Numbered from the stretch's first letter, positions 1 to 8,791 are shown. The stretch: DNA of 64,000 bases from Pseudomonas piscis (GCF_009380155.1 NZ_WHUV01000001.1:1364001-1428000); one strand, 5' to 3'. A program made the numbers and translations. The notes: generated from the letters alone by a model not told the origin.

Positions 1-6
1 TGCGTT

Positions 7-567
7 GTGAGCGAGTTCCAGGTCCTGGCCCTGCCATTGCCCGGGCTGTATGAAGTACGCCACAAGCGTTTCGAGGACCAGCGTGGACATTTCTCCCGGC
101 TGTTCTGCGAGGGCAGCTTGAGCGCCTTCGGCCAGCCGTTCCACATCCGCCAGATCAACCATTCCTGCACCCGCGAACGAGGCAGTGTGCGGGGCTTGCA
201 CTACCAGACTGCGGCCAGGCCCGAGGCCAAGCTCATCACCTGCCTGCGTGGCGAGGTCTGGGACGTGGCGGTGGACCTGCGTAGCGACTCGCCGACTTTC
301 CTGCACTGGCATGCCGAGCACCTGCGTGCTGGCGACGGTCGCAGCTTGTTGTTGCCTGCCGGTTTCGCCCATGGCTTCCAGACCCTGAGCGAGGATGCCG
401 AGCTGTTGTACCTGCACAGCGCCGACTATGCCCCGGACCATGAGGCGGGTTTGTCGGTACTGGATCCGAGGCTGGCGATCGATTGGCCACTGCCTGTCAA
501 TAATCTGTCGAGCCGTGATGCCAGCCATCCGTTGCTCGATGCCGCCTTCGCTGGAGTGAAACTATGA
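7..567 (+). CDS. RmlC-like dTDP-4-dehydrorhamnose 3,5-epimerase family protein
   Basis: A 186-residue cupin-fold sugar epimerase. Family hallmarks are visible in order: an RGHFSRLF-type segment near residue 25, the RGLHYQ motif near residue 62 that carries the catalytic His, the RGEVWDVAVDLR strand, PAGFAHGFQTLS, and the YAPDHE segment. RmlC enzymes epimerise C3 and C5 of dTDP-4-keto-6-deoxyglucose. The other rml genes are not in this window, so the substrate is inferred and it may be only a 3- or 5-epimerase in a branched or deoxy-sugar pathway. The start is a GTG only 6 bases from the window edge, so an upstream start cannot be excluded. Its stop overlaps the next start (ATGA), indicating translational coupling with the methyltransferase. 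Confidence 0.85.
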   Translation: MSEFQVLALPLPGLYEVRHKRFEDQRGHFSRLFCEGSLSAFGQPFHIRQINHSCTRERGSVRGLHYQTAARPEAKLITCLRGEVWDVAVDLRSDSPTFLHWHAEHLRAGDGRSLLLPAGFAHGFQTLSEDAELLYLHSADYAPDHEAGLSVLDPRLAIDWPLPVNNLSSRDASHPLLDAAFAGVKL

Positions 568-1790
568 ATTGCCGCGGTTGTGGCGCCTGCCTGAGCCTGC
601 CCCTGATCGACCTGGGCACGTCGCCGCCGTCCAATGCCTACCTGCGCGAGGAGCAACTGGACCAGGCCGAGCAATGGGTGCCGCTCAAGGTCCAGGTCTG
701 CCAGCAGTGCTGGCTGGTGCAGACCGAGGACTACACCCGCGCCGACTATCTGTTCGATGCCGACTACGCCTACTTCAGCTCGTTCTCCAGCACCTGGCTC
801 AAGCATGCCCAGGGCTATGTGGCGCAGATGGTCGAGCGCTTCGGGCTCGATGCGCAGAGCCGGGTGGTGGAGATCGCGGCGAACGATGGCTACCTGTTGC
901 AGTATGTGGCCGCGCGCGGCATTCCCTGTCTGGGGGTCGAGCCGACCCGCAGCACCGCCCAGGCGGCGCGGGACAAGGGCTTGCTGATTCGCGAATCGTT
1001 CTTCGGCCTGGATACCGCCCGTCAATTGGTGGAGGAGGGCTGGGCCGCGGATCTGATGGCGGCCAACAACGTCTTGGCCCATGTCCCGGACATCAACGAT
1101 TTCCTGGCCGGATTCGCCACCTTGCTCAAGCCGGCGGGCGTGGCCACCTTCGAGTTCCCGCAACTGCTGAGCCTGATGGCCGGGCAGCAGTTCGATACCC
1201 TGTACCACGAGCACTATTCCTATCTGTCGCTGATCGCGGTCCAGGCGTTGTGCCAGCGCAATGGCCTGGAAGTCTTCGATGTGCAGGCCCTGGCGACCCA
1301 CGGCGGTTCGCTGCGGGTCTTCGTCCAGCGCCAGGAGGCCGCGCGCCGGCCGGTGCAGGACAGCGTTGCCCAGCAACTGCGGCTGGAGCGCGAGGCAGGG
1401 GTCGACACTGCCGGCTACTACGGGACCCTGGCACCGGCCGCCGAGCGGATCAAGCATGAATTGCTGCGCTTCCTGCTCCAGGCCAAGGCCGAGGGCAAGC
1501 GCGTGGTGGGCTATGGCGCGGCGGCCAAGGGCAACACCTTGCTCAACTACGCCGGGGTCCGTTCCGACCTGCTGGCCTGGGTTGCCGATGCCAGCCCGCA
1601 CAAGCAGGGCAAGTTCCTGCCCGGCAGCCGGATTCCGGTCGTCGCCCCCGAGCGCATCGACCAGGAACGGCCGGACTACGTGCTGGTGCTGCCATGGAAC
1701 CTGCTTGCCGAGGTCAGTGAGCAACTGGCCCAGGTTCGCCAGTGGGGGGGGCGCTTCGTGATCGCCGTACCCGAGTTGAAGCTGCTGTGA
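564..1790 (+). CDS. NovU/TylC3-type sugar C-methyltransferase with N-terminal zinc-binding domain
   Basis: A 408-residue SAM-dependent methyltransferase of three parts. The N-terminus has a Cys4 zinc-binding arrangement (C3, C6 and a second CQQC pair near residue 50). The middle is a Rossmann domain with a VVEIAANDGYLL motif I near residue 100. The C-terminal domain starts with VVGYGAAAKGNTLL near residue 315. This arrangement is that of NDP-4-keto-deoxysugar C3-methyltransferases. The start overlaps the upstream epimerase by 4 bases. Together with the neighbouring epimerase and dehydrogenase it suggests a branched or methylated deoxyhexose, presumably for the flagellin glycan. The exact acceptor cannot be read from sequence. 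Confidence 0.85.
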   Translation: MNCRGCGACLSLPLIDLGTSPPSNAYLREEQLDQAEQWVPLKVQVCQQCWLVQTEDYTRADYLFDADYAYFSSFSSTWLKHAQGYVAQMVERFGLDAQSRVVEIAANDGYLLQYVAARGIPCLGVEPTRSTAQAARDKGLLIRESFFGLDTARQLVEEGWAADLMAANNVLAHVPDINDFLAGFATLLKPAGVATFEFPQLLSLMAGQQFDTLYHEHYSYLSLIAVQALCQRNGLEVFDVQALATHGGSLRVFVQRQEAARRPVQDSVAQQLRLEREAGVDTAGYYGTLAPAAERIKHELLRFLLQAKAEGKRVVGYGAAAKGNTLLNYAGVRSDLLAWVADASPHKQGKFLPGSRIPVVAPERIDQERPDYVLVLPWNLLAEVSEQLAQVRQWGGRFVIAVPELKLL

Positions 1791-1795
1791 GCGCC

Positions 1796-2653
1796 ATGAC
1801 GGTCCTGGTCACCGGCGCCACAGGTTTCGTCGGCCAGCATCTGGTCACGGCGCTGCTGGCCCGGGGTTGCCGGGTACGTGCCGTGGCCCGGGACCTGGAC
1901 AAGGCGCAGCGGTTGCCATGGTTCGATGCCGTGGAATTTCGTGCGCTGGACGTGCATGACGCGAGTCTCGACATGGCGGCGCTGGTGGATGGAGTCGATG
2001 CCCTGGCCCACCTGGCCTGGCCCGGGTTGCCCGACTATCGGGCGCTGTTCCACCTGGAGCACAACCTGATGGCCGACTACCGCTTCATCAAGGCGGCGGT
2101 CGAGGCGGGAGTGCCGCAGGTGCTAGTCACCGGTACCTGCTTCGAATACGGCATGCAGAGCGGGCCGCTGGACGAGCAGGCCGAGGCTCGGCCTGACAAT
2201 CCCTACGGCCTGGCCAAGCACAGCCTGCATCTGTTCCTCCAGGCCCTGCGCCAGCAGTTGCCGTTCAACCTGCAATGGGCCCGCCTCTTCTACCTGCACG
2301 GCCCGGGGCAGAACCCCAGGAGCCTGCTGGCGGCGCTGGACCGCGCCATCGATGCCGGTGATCCGGTCTTCGACATGTCCGGTGGTGAGCAACTGCGCGA
2401 CTACCTGGCCATCGAGGAGGCCGCCGGTCACCTGGCGGCATTGCTTAAGCGGCGGGATTTTTCCGGGGTGGTCAACTGTTCCAGCGGGCGGCCGATATCC
2501 GTGCGTGCGCTGGTGGAGCAGCGCATTGCCGAGCGACGCTCGGCGATCCGCCCGAACCTGGGTCACTACCCCTATCCAGACTACGAACCCATGGCGTTCT
2601 GGGGCTTGAACCAACGCCTGCTGCAATTGACAGGAGCCGAACATGGCGCATGA
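1796..2653 (+). CDS. NAD(P)-dependent epimerase/dehydratase (extended SDR)
   Basis: An extended short-chain dehydrogenase of 285 residues from the chosen ATG. The N-terminal VLVTGATGFVGQHL is the GxxGxxG NAD(P)-binding loop. A Ser/Thr-Tyr-Lys active site is visible as GTCFEYG near residue 118 and NPYGLAKH near residue 138. Such enzymes reduce or epimerise NDP-4-keto sugars. The start could also be the GTG at 1787, which overlaps the previous stop; the ATG at 1796 was preferred because the Rossmann strand begins right after it. The 3' end overlaps the next methyltransferase start by 11 bases, so the gene is part of a tightly packed sugar operon. Confidence 0.85.
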   Translation: MTVLVTGATGFVGQHLVTALLARGCRVRAVARDLDKAQRLPWFDAVEFRALDVHDASLDMAALVDGVDALAHLAWPGLPDYRALFHLEHNLMADYRFIKAAVEAGVPQVLVTGTCFEYGMQSGPLDEQAEARPDNPYGLAKHSLHLFLQALRQQLPFNLQWARLFYLHGPGQNPRSLLAALDRAIDAGDPVFDMSGGEQLRDYLAIEEAAGHLAALLKRRDFSGVVNCSSGRPISVRALVEQRIAERRSAIRPNLGHYPYPDYEPMAFWGLNQRLLQLTGAEHGA

Positions 2654-3713
2654 GTTGTATCGGGTCGCCGACCTGCCGGTCTTGCAGAACCGTACCTTCG
2701 CCGATGCCCGCAGTGCCCGGGAGTCTGCCAGCGCGGACATGGTCCTGGTGCAGGACCTTGAGAGCGGGCTGATCTACAACCAGGCCTTCGATGCCGACAA
2801 GCTCAGCTATGACAGCGACTATCAGAACGAACAGGCGCATTCAGGGCAGTTCCAGCAACACCTGATGGATGTCGAGGGCATAGTCGCTCGTCATTTCAAG
2901 GACCGGCAACTGATCGAAGTCGGTTGCGGCAAGGGCTACTTCCTCGAACTGCTGCGCGGCCTGGGTTACTCGATCACCGGCATCGACCCGGCTTACGAGG
3001 GCGATAATCCGCAGGTGATCAAGGCGCCTTTCACGCGCCAGCTGGGGTTGTCCGCCGAGGCCATCGTGTTGCGTCACGTGCTGGAGCACATCGCCGATCC
3101 GCTGGCGTTCCTGCAGGCCATCGCCGAAGCCAACCAGGGTGGGCAGATCTACATCGAGGTACCCTGTTTCGACTGGATCCTCGAGCACCAGGCCTGGTTC
3201 GACGTGTTCTACGAGCATGTGAATTATTTCCGCCTCGAAGACTTGCAGCGGATGTTCGGCACCGTGCATGAGGCCGGGCATCTGTTCGGCGGCCAGTACC
3301 TGTATGTGGTGGCAGACCTGGGCAGCCTCAAGCCACGCCTGCAAGCGCCCGAGGGACCATTGCAGATGCCGGCCGGCTTCACCGCCAGCCTCGAACGGGC
3401 CAAGCGCATCATCGAGTCGGCACCGGGGACCGGTGCCGGCATCTGGGGCGCGTCCTCCAAGGGCGTGATCTATTCGCTGTTCCTGCAACGAGCCGGGGTG
3501 ACAGTGGACCAGGTGGTGGATATCAACCCCGCCAAGCAGGGCCGCTACCTGCCACTGAGCGGCATGCGCGTGTCCTCGCCGCAAGAGGCCATGGAGGCGC
3601 TGCCGGTGGGGGCCAACCTGTTCGTGATGAACTCCAACTACCTAGAAGAAATCAAGCGCATGACCGATGGCCGTTATGTCTATCACGCCGTCGACAGCGC
3701 GTCGTTCCGATAA
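2643..3713 (+). CDS. class I SAM-dependent methyltransferase (sugar C-methyltransferase-like, no zinc domain)
   Basis: A 356-residue methyltransferase with motif I LIEVGCGKGYF near residue 91 and the post-motif VLRHVLEHIADP. Its C-terminal part (GAGIWGASSKGVIYSLFL, then VDINPAKQGRYLPLSG) resembles the C-terminal domain of the protein encoded at 564-1790, so the two are distant paralogues. The Cys4 zinc module of the first enzyme is absent; instead the N-terminus has the LPVLQNRTF and GLIYNQAFDAD motifs of a common nucleotide-sugar-associated family. It lies 11 bases inside the upstream dehydrogenase gene and 20 bases before the CmcI-like gene. The methyl acceptor is unknown. Confidence 0.8.
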   Translation: MAHELYRVADLPVLQNRTFADARSARESASADMVLVQDLESGLIYNQAFDADKLSYDSDYQNEQAHSGQFQQHLMDVEGIVARHFKDRQLIEVGCGKGYFLELLRGLGYSITGIDPAYEGDNPQVIKAPFTRQLGLSAEAIVLRHVLEHIADPLAFLQAIAEANQGGQIYIEVPCFDWILEHQAWFDVFYEHVNYFRLEDLQRMFGTVHEAGHLFGGQYLYVVADLGSLKPRLQAPEGPLQMPAGFTASLERAKRIIESAPGTGAGIWGASSKGVIYSLFLQRAGVTVDQVVDINPAKQGRYLPLSGMRVSSPQEAMEALPVGANLFVMNSNYLEEIKRMTDGRYVYHAVDSASFR

Positions 3714-3733
3714 TTTGCCTCGAGAAACCGAAC

Positions 3734-4471
3734 ATGAGCGAGAACAACGTCATTCAAGCCTTCGAACAAGAGTGCCAGGCGCAGGTCAGCGCCCAGGGCC
3801 AGGATGAGAAGCTCAAGGGGCTGGCCCGGGACTTCTTCAACCAGTCCGCGCAGCACAAGTACAGCTACCACTTCTCCTGGATGGGTCGGCCGATCATCCA
3901 GCTGCCCCAGGACATGCTGGCGATGCAGGAGATCATCTGGCGGGTCAAGCCGGACCTGGTGATCGAGTGTGGTATCGCCCACGGCGGGTCGATCATCTAC
4001 TACGCCTCGCTGCTGGAGTTGCAGGGCCATGGCGAGGTGTTGGGCATCGACCTGGATATCCGTCCGCACAACCGTGAGGCCATCGAGCAGCACCCGATGA
4101 GCAAGCGTATCCGCATGATCGAGGGCTCGAGCATCGATCCGGCCATCGCCGAGCAGGTGCGGGCCGCGGCAGCCGGCAAGAAGGTGATCCTGGTGCTGGA
4201 CTCCAACCACACCCATGAGCACGTACTCGAAGAGCTGCGCCTGTATGCGCCACTGGTGTCGGTGGACAGCTACTGCGTGGTGATGGATACCGTGGTCGAG
4301 GACATGCCGGCGGACTTCTTCCCGGATCGTCCATGGGGTCCGGGCGACAACCCGAAGACCGCGGTCTGGGCCTACCTGGAAGAGAATCGCGATTTCGAGA
4401 TCGACCAGCAGATGCAGAACAAGCTGCTGCTGACCGTGGCGCCGGACGGCTACCTGCGCCGGATTCGCTGA
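3734..4471 (+). CDS. CmcI-type (cephalosporin hydroxylase family) methyltransferase
   Basis: A 245-residue protein of the CmcI/rhamnosyl O-methyltransferase family. Visible are the SAM-site strand DLVIECGIAHGGSI near residue 77, the acidic strand VLGIDLDIRPHN, and the metal-binding type segment VLDSNHTHEHV near residue 155, followed by VVMDTVVED. Despite the family name, members in polysaccharide loci are generally regarded as O-methyltransferases. Known flagellin glycans of P. syringae carry a 2-O-methyl group on modified viosamine, so a glycan O-methyl role is reasonable but is inference. It ends 46 bases before the glycosyltransferase gene. Confidence 0.75.
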   Translation: MSENNVIQAFEQECQAQVSAQGQDEKLKGLARDFFNQSAQHKYSYHFSWMGRPIIQLPQDMLAMQEIIWRVKPDLVIECGIAHGGSIIYYASLLELQGHGEVLGIDLDIRPHNREAIEQHPMSKRIRMIEGSSIDPAIAEQVRAAAAGKKVILVLDSNHTHEHVLEELRLYAPLVSVDSYCVVMDTVVEDMPADFFPDRPWGPGDNPKTAVWAYLEENRDFEIDQQMQNKLLLTVAPDGYLRRIR

Positions 4472-4517
4472 TCATCAATGGTTGCAGCAGGCTGTCGCCG
4501 GTTGTGGGGAAGTACCT

Positions 4518-7454
4518 ATGTGGGTTGAAGACAAAGAAATGAATGACACAGTACCGCTCGATCAACGTTTCACCCTGGTGTTGTTGTCCCACAACCGCCA
4601 AGCGTTCATGCGTCGCGCCTTGCAGTTCTACAGCAGCTATCCGTGTTCGATCCTGGTGCTGGATTCCTCGCCCGAGGCGGATGAGTCCATCGCCCGGCGC
4701 TATCCGCAGGTGGATTACCGGCACTTGCCGCAATACGCCTACAGCGGCCTGCAGGACAAGCTGACCTTTGGCGTGAATCAGGTGACCACGCCCTACATGG
4801 CGTTCGCTGCCGATGACGACTTCCTGATCCATGATGCGCTGACCGCCTCGGTGGAGTTCCTCGAGGAGCATCCCGACTACGGGTTGTGCCACGGCTACGG
4901 GATGATGTACCTGGCCCGCGCGGCGCAGACCAACTATTACCGCCGCGACCGGCGGGTGCCCGAGGACTACGCCAGCACCGATCCCAAGGATCGGGTCATG
5001 GACTTCCTGGGCAATTTCCTGCCGCCGTTCTATGCAGTGACTCGTACCGAGCTGCTGCAGCGCTGGTATCGCCAGTTGCCGGCTGGCACCAGCTTCGAAT
5101 GGCAGGAAATCGGCCACAGCTTCTACTTGCTGGCCTGCGCCAAGGCGCGGATCCTGCCGATCCCCTCCGCGGTGCGCGAGGTCAACTATGGGGCTTCCGA
5201 GCACAAGACCAACGTCCTGACGGTGTTGACGTTCAAGGATGCTCAATCGGTGGCGCAACGGGAGGCGTTTGCCGAGTTCCTCGCTTCGTTGCCCACTGAT
5301 TTCAGCGACCGCGATCCAGTCCAGGTCAAGCAGATCGCCCTGGACAGCTTCGCCGCCATGGCCGAGTGCCTGCTCGCTGGGCGTTCGCTCAGGATGACCG
5401 CGATCTTCGGTTCGGCGTGGGTCGAGGTGGGTGAGGAGCCGGTGCGTTCCTTCGGGCCGGAACAGTTCGTCGAGATGCCGTTCTACAACAAGCCGATGTT
5501 CGACCTGTTGACCGAATTCGAATTCCTGTTGCATGTCATGCCTGCCGGGCGCTTGCAGCTCCAGGAGCTCGAAGGTGTCCTGTTGCGCCAGCAGGAACTG
5601 ATGCGGGTACAGCCCAACGATACGCCGCGCTCCCTGCGTAGCCGATTGTGGGAGGCCCTGGGCTTGAACCTGTTCAACCGCCAGGTGGTCAAGCGCCTGG
5701 CCGAATCGATGCGTGATAGCGACGAGCCCGAGGAGGCGCGCAAGCTGCAGGCCTGGGCCGAGCGCCTGGACTCGGTGCCGGGCCCGGATAGCCAGGAGTT
5801 GCTCGATGCGACCGAGTCAGGGCGTTTGCTCAACTGGCTCGAGGCGCGTGTCCCGCAGCCTGCGCAACTGAGCGCCATTGCCGCGCACCAGGCCCGCCAG
5901 GGCGGCGTGCCCCAGGTGCAGATCCTGCTGCTGGACCTGGATGCCGACATGGTCAAGTTGCAGGCCACCCTCGACAGCCTGGTCGCCAGTCACTACAAGG
6001 CGTTCAAGCTGGTGGTCTTCACTACCGGTGACCTGCCGGCTACCACTACCGCCCAGGACACCCTGCATTTCGTCAGGGTCACCCGGGACAACCATGTGGA
6101 GCGACTCAACCAGGCACTGGCCCAGTCCCGGGCCGACTGGGTGCTGTTGGCCGAGGCTGGCGACCAGTTCACCGCCAGTGGCTTGCTGCGGGCCAGCCTG
6201 GAGTTGGCCGGCGCCGAAGGGATTCGTGCGGTGGCCATGGATGAGGTCCAGCGGCGCAGTGACTCGACCCTGGAGATGGTGTGGCGTCCCGGGATCAATC
6301 TGGATCAGTTGCAAGGCGTGCCATCGTTGATGGCGCGGCATTGGCTGCTGCAGCGCGAAGTCTTGCTGGAGATTGGCGGTTTCTCCACTGAGCTCAAGCA
6401 GGCGCTGGAGTTCGATGTGTTGCTGCGCCTGATCCAGCAAGGCGGCCTGGGTGGCCTGGCGCACCTGGCCGAACCGCTGCTGATCTGCCGCGTCCCGGGC
6501 GAGGAAGCCCATGCCGAGGAACGCCAGGTACTGACGCGCAGCCTTGCGGCGCGGGGCTATCGGGCCCAGGTGTCTTCGGCGCAGCCTGGTACCTACCAGG
6601 TCGATTACCAGCATGCCGAGCGGCCGCTGGTGTCCATCATCCTGGCCAGCCAGGACAACTTCGCCGAGTTGCAACGGTGCCTGGTCAGCGTGCTGCAACG
6701 CACTCGCTACCAACGCTACGAAGTGCTGATCGCCGAGAACCACAGCCAGGATGCCGAGCTCGACAGCTGGCTGGCTAGCCTCGAGAGCCGTGGCGAGCGC
6801 ATCCGCGTGCTACGCAGCGCGCACCGCGTGAGCCGCTCGGCGCTGTACAACGCCGCTTCTCGGGAGGCCAAGGGTGAGTACCTGGTGTTGTTGTCCTCCG
6901 ATGCCGAGGTGGTCAACGCCAACTGGATGGAAAGCCTGCTCAACCAGGCCCAGCGTCCGGAAGTCGGGGTGGTCGGTGCACGGTTGGTGGACCAGCAGGG
7001 CGCGACCACCCAGGCGGGCCTGGTGCTGGGGCTCAATGGGCATCTGGGGGCGGCCTTCGCCGGTGCGGCCAAGGATGTGTCGGGCTATATGAACAGCTTG
7101 TGGGTAGAGAAGAACTACTCGGCGGTGTCCGGCATCTGCCTGATGATCGCCAAGGCGCTCTACGAGGCTGTGGGTGGGCTGGACGAAGAACACTTCGACC
7201 AGGCCTTCGCCGATGTCGACCTGTGCCTGAAAACCGCCGATGCGGGTTATCTCACCGTGCTCACGCCGCAGGCGCAAATCCTGCATCCGGGCACCCTGGC
7301 CGAGGATTCGCAGGCTGCGGCGGCGTTGCGGGACAAATGGGTGGAACGTTTTGCCCAAGATGCCCACTACAACGAAAACCTGGTGCTGACCGGCAAGGGG
7401 TTCGTCCTGGACTCCGGCAGCCGGGTGGACTGGCAGCGACTGATTGCCGGTTGA
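4518..7454 (+). CDS. large multidomain glycosyltransferase (TIGR00180-type N-terminus plus GT2 C-terminus)
   Basis: A 978-residue protein with at least two glycosyltransferase modules. The N-terminal module begins FTLVLLSHNRQAF (residue 18 on) and has an ADDDF acidic cluster near residue 98. The middle, about 330-470, is helical. A degenerate GT-A-like segment follows (VQILLLDLDADMV to WVLLAEAGDQF, about 470-640). The C-terminal GT2 domain starts PLVSIILASQDNF near residue 704, with LSSDAEVV near 794. The ATG at 4518 was chosen because GGGGA sits 7 bases upstream; in-frame alternatives are 4482 and 4539. It corresponds in position to the fgt glycosyltransferases that decorate flagellin in P. 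syringae, which is the inferred role here. Confidence 0.8.
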   Translation: MWVEDKEMNDTVPLDQRFTLVLLSHNRQAFMRRALQFYSSYPCSILVLDSSPEADESIARRYPQVDYRHLPQYAYSGLQDKLTFGVNQVTTPYMAFAADDDFLIHDALTASVEFLEEHPDYGLCHGYGMMYLARAAQTNYYRRDRRVPEDYASTDPKDRVMDFLGNFLPPFYAVTRTELLQRWYRQLPAGTSFEWQEIGHSFYLLACAKARILPIPSAVREVNYGASEHKTNVLTVLTFKDAQSVAQREAFAEFLASLPTDFSDRDPVQVKQIALDSFAAMAECLLAGRSLRMTAIFGSAWVEVGEEPVRSFGPEQFVEMPFYNKPMFDLLTEFEFLLHVMPAGRLQLQELEGVLLRQQELMRVQPNDTPRSLRSRLWEALGLNLFNRQVVKRLAESMRDSDEPEEARKLQAWAERLDSVPGPDSQELLDATESGRLLNWLEARVPQPAQLSAIAAHQARQGGVPQVQILLLDLDADMVKLQATLDSLVASHYKAFKLVVFTTGDLPATTTAQDTLHFVRVTRDNHVERLNQALAQSRADWVLLAEAGDQFTASGLLRASLELAGAEGIRAVAMDEVQRRSDSTLEMVWRPGINLDQLQGVPSLMARHWLLQREVLLEIGGFSTELKQALEFDVLLRLIQQGGLGGLAHLAEPLLICRVPGEEAHAEERQVLTRSLAARGYRAQVSSAQPGTYQVDYQHAERPLVSIILASQDNFAELQRCLVSVLQRTRYQRYEVLIAENHSQDAELDSWLASLESRGERIRVLRSAHRVSRSALYNAASREAKGEYLVLLSSDAEVVNANWMESLLNQAQRPEVGVVGARLVDQQGATTQAGLVLGLNGHLGAAFAGAAKDVSGYMNSLWVEKNYSAVSGICLMIAKALYEAVGGLDEEHFDQAFADVDLCLKTADAGYLTVLTPQAQILHPGTLAEDSQAAAALRDKWVERFAQDAHYNENLVLTGKGFVLDSGSRVDWQRLIAG

Positions 7455-7807
7455 CCCTTCCCGGAGGCTCCGGCCGGATTCGCAGCCTGCGCTACCAGCG
7501 CTGCGAATCCGGGGTGGGGTTGCAAGTTTCGATTCCCGATTGTTGGCGCGCCGGGCGCGGATGAGGTGTGGGCCAGTCGGCCTTTAATGCGACAGATTGG
7601 CAAAATGGCGTGACCTGTGGGTCAGAACGTGCATCTTCACTGTAGTGTATGGCCCGGGAAGATGGCGCCAGCCCTGCGTGCCAGGTCCGTGATAGCCCTT
7701 GGTTCTTCCCGATAACGCTGTGCTCGACGGAATTATCCGTGTTTTTCGGCAGCCCCTGCCAGGCAACTGAGCGGGGGTATTGAGCTGTTTATTATTGGGA
7801 AGCCGTG
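7455..7807. other. intergenic region, 353 bases, no gene found
   Basis: No credible coding frame. It holds a 13-bp perfect inverted repeat at 7474-7512 just after the glycosyltransferase stop. The stretch 7580-7800 is less GC-rich than its neighbours and probably contains the promoter of the ketoacyl synthase gene, but no complete -35/-10, -24/-12 or FliA site could be identified. A CCCGATAA at 7708-7715 matches a FliA -10 element but lacks a TAAAG box at the right distance. Confidence 0.5.
7474..7512 (+). terminator. 13-bp inverted repeat after the glycosyltransferase gene
   Basis: CCGGATTCGCAGC (7474-7486) and GCTGCGAATCCGG (7500-7512) form a perfect 13-bp stem with a 13-base loop, 20 bases after the stop codon. 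There is no T-tract, so it may be a weak or Rho-assisted terminator, an mRNA 3' stabiliser, or a copy of a REP-like element. Confidence 0.5.
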
Positions 7808-8734
7808 ATGATTGGCATAAAAAGCATTGCGAGCTACGTGCCTGTAGCCGGCCTGGACAACTACGCACAAGGTGCAAAATTCGGCAAGGATGAGGAGTTC
7901 ATCCTCGGCAAGATCGGCTCGGCCTTCCTGCCGCGCAAGGAGGCTACGCAAGAGACCTCCGATCTGTGTGTCGAAGCTGTCAATGCATTGTTCGCCACCA
8001 ACCCAGAGCTGAAGCGCGAAGCCATCGATGTGCTGATCGTCGTCACCCAGAACGGCGATGAAGAGGGTTTGCCCCATACAGCGGCGATCGTCCAGGACAA
8101 GCTCGGTCTTCCGACCAGCGTGGCGGCGTTCGATATCTCCCTGGGTTGCTCCGGTTATGTCTATGGCATCTACGCCATCAAGGGTTTCATGGAGGCGGCG
8201 GGGCTGAAGAACGGCCTGCTGGTGACCGCAGACCCTTATTCGAAGATCGTCGATCCCGAGGATCGCAATACCACCATGCTGTTCGGTGATGCCGCCACCG
8301 CCACATGGCTGGGCGAGGATGCGGCCTGGCAACTTGGCAAGGCCAAGTTCGGTACCGACGGTTCCGGGGCGCCGCACCTGAAGGTCACTGACGGTGTGTT
8401 CTTCATGAATGGCCGCCAGGTGTTCAACTTCGCCTTGCTCAAGGTTCCGGCCCACCTGCATGAGTTGCTGGAGGAGTCTAACCTTGTGCCTGGGGATATC
8501 GATGCCTTCTGCATCCATCAGGGCAGTGCGGCCATCGTCGACGCCGTGGCCCGGCGTTTCGAGGGCGATCCGGACAAGTTCGTCAAGGACATGGTGGAGA
8601 CTGGCAATACCGTATCCTCGAGCATCCCTCTGCTGCTGGAGAAACACATGTTCGACTCCAGCTGGCAGCGAGTGGCCTTGAGTGGTTTTGGCGTCGGCTT
8701 GTCCTGGGGTTCGGCGATCATTTATCGCGCCTGA
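7808..8734 (+). CDS. 3-oxoacyl-ACP synthase III family protein (FabH-like)
   Basis: A 308-residue thiolase-fold condensing enzyme. The KAS III triad is intact: Cys114 in SLGCSGYVYG, His237 in CIHQGS, and Asn267 in TGNTVSS. KAS III enzymes condense an acyl-CoA with malonyl-ACP. Here the gene sits alone, away from fab genes, between a glycosyltransferase and a Maf protein. This is the same place as orf3 of the P. syringae flagellin glycosylation island, whose glycan carries an N-(3-hydroxybutanoyl)-type group. It may therefore make the acyl chain of an N-acylated amino sugar; that is inference. ATG 7808 is preferred over the GTG at 7805 because GGGAAG lies 5-6 bases upstream. A strong terminator follows. 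Confidence 0.85.
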   Translation: MIGIKSIASYVPVAGLDNYAQGAKFGKDEEFILGKIGSAFLPRKEATQETSDLCVEAVNALFATNPELKREAIDVLIVVTQNGDEEGLPHTAAIVQDKLGLPTSVAAFDISLGCSGYVYGIYAIKGFMEAAGLKNGLLVTADPYSKIVDPEDRNTTMLFGDAATATWLGEDAAWQLGKAKFGTDGSGAPHLKVTDGVFFMNGRQVFNFALLKVPAHLHELLEESNLVPGDIDAFCIHQGSAAIVDAVARRFEGDPDKFVKDMVETGNTVSSSIPLLLEKHMFDSSWQRVALSGFGVGLSWGSAIIYRA

Positions 8735-8758
8735 TACCTGGCTCGCGGCGGCACAACA

Positions 8759-8791
8759 AGCGCTCAAGGTGTATCTTGAGCGCTTTTTTTT
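8759..8791 (+). terminator. Rho-independent terminator after the KAS III gene
   Basis: AGCGCTCAAG (8759-8768), loop GTGTAT, CTTGAGCGCT (8775-8784), then a run of eight T ending at 8791. The perfect 10-bp stem plus T-tract is a textbook intrinsic terminator. It separates the KAS III gene from the downstream Maf gene, which must then have its own promoter or depend on readthrough. Confidence 0.93.

Noticed and set aside
7689..7715. FliA promoter before the KAS III gene (CCCGATAA -10 element)
   Set aside because: The -10 is good but the position for the -35 reads GTGATAGC, with almost no match to TAAAGTTT.
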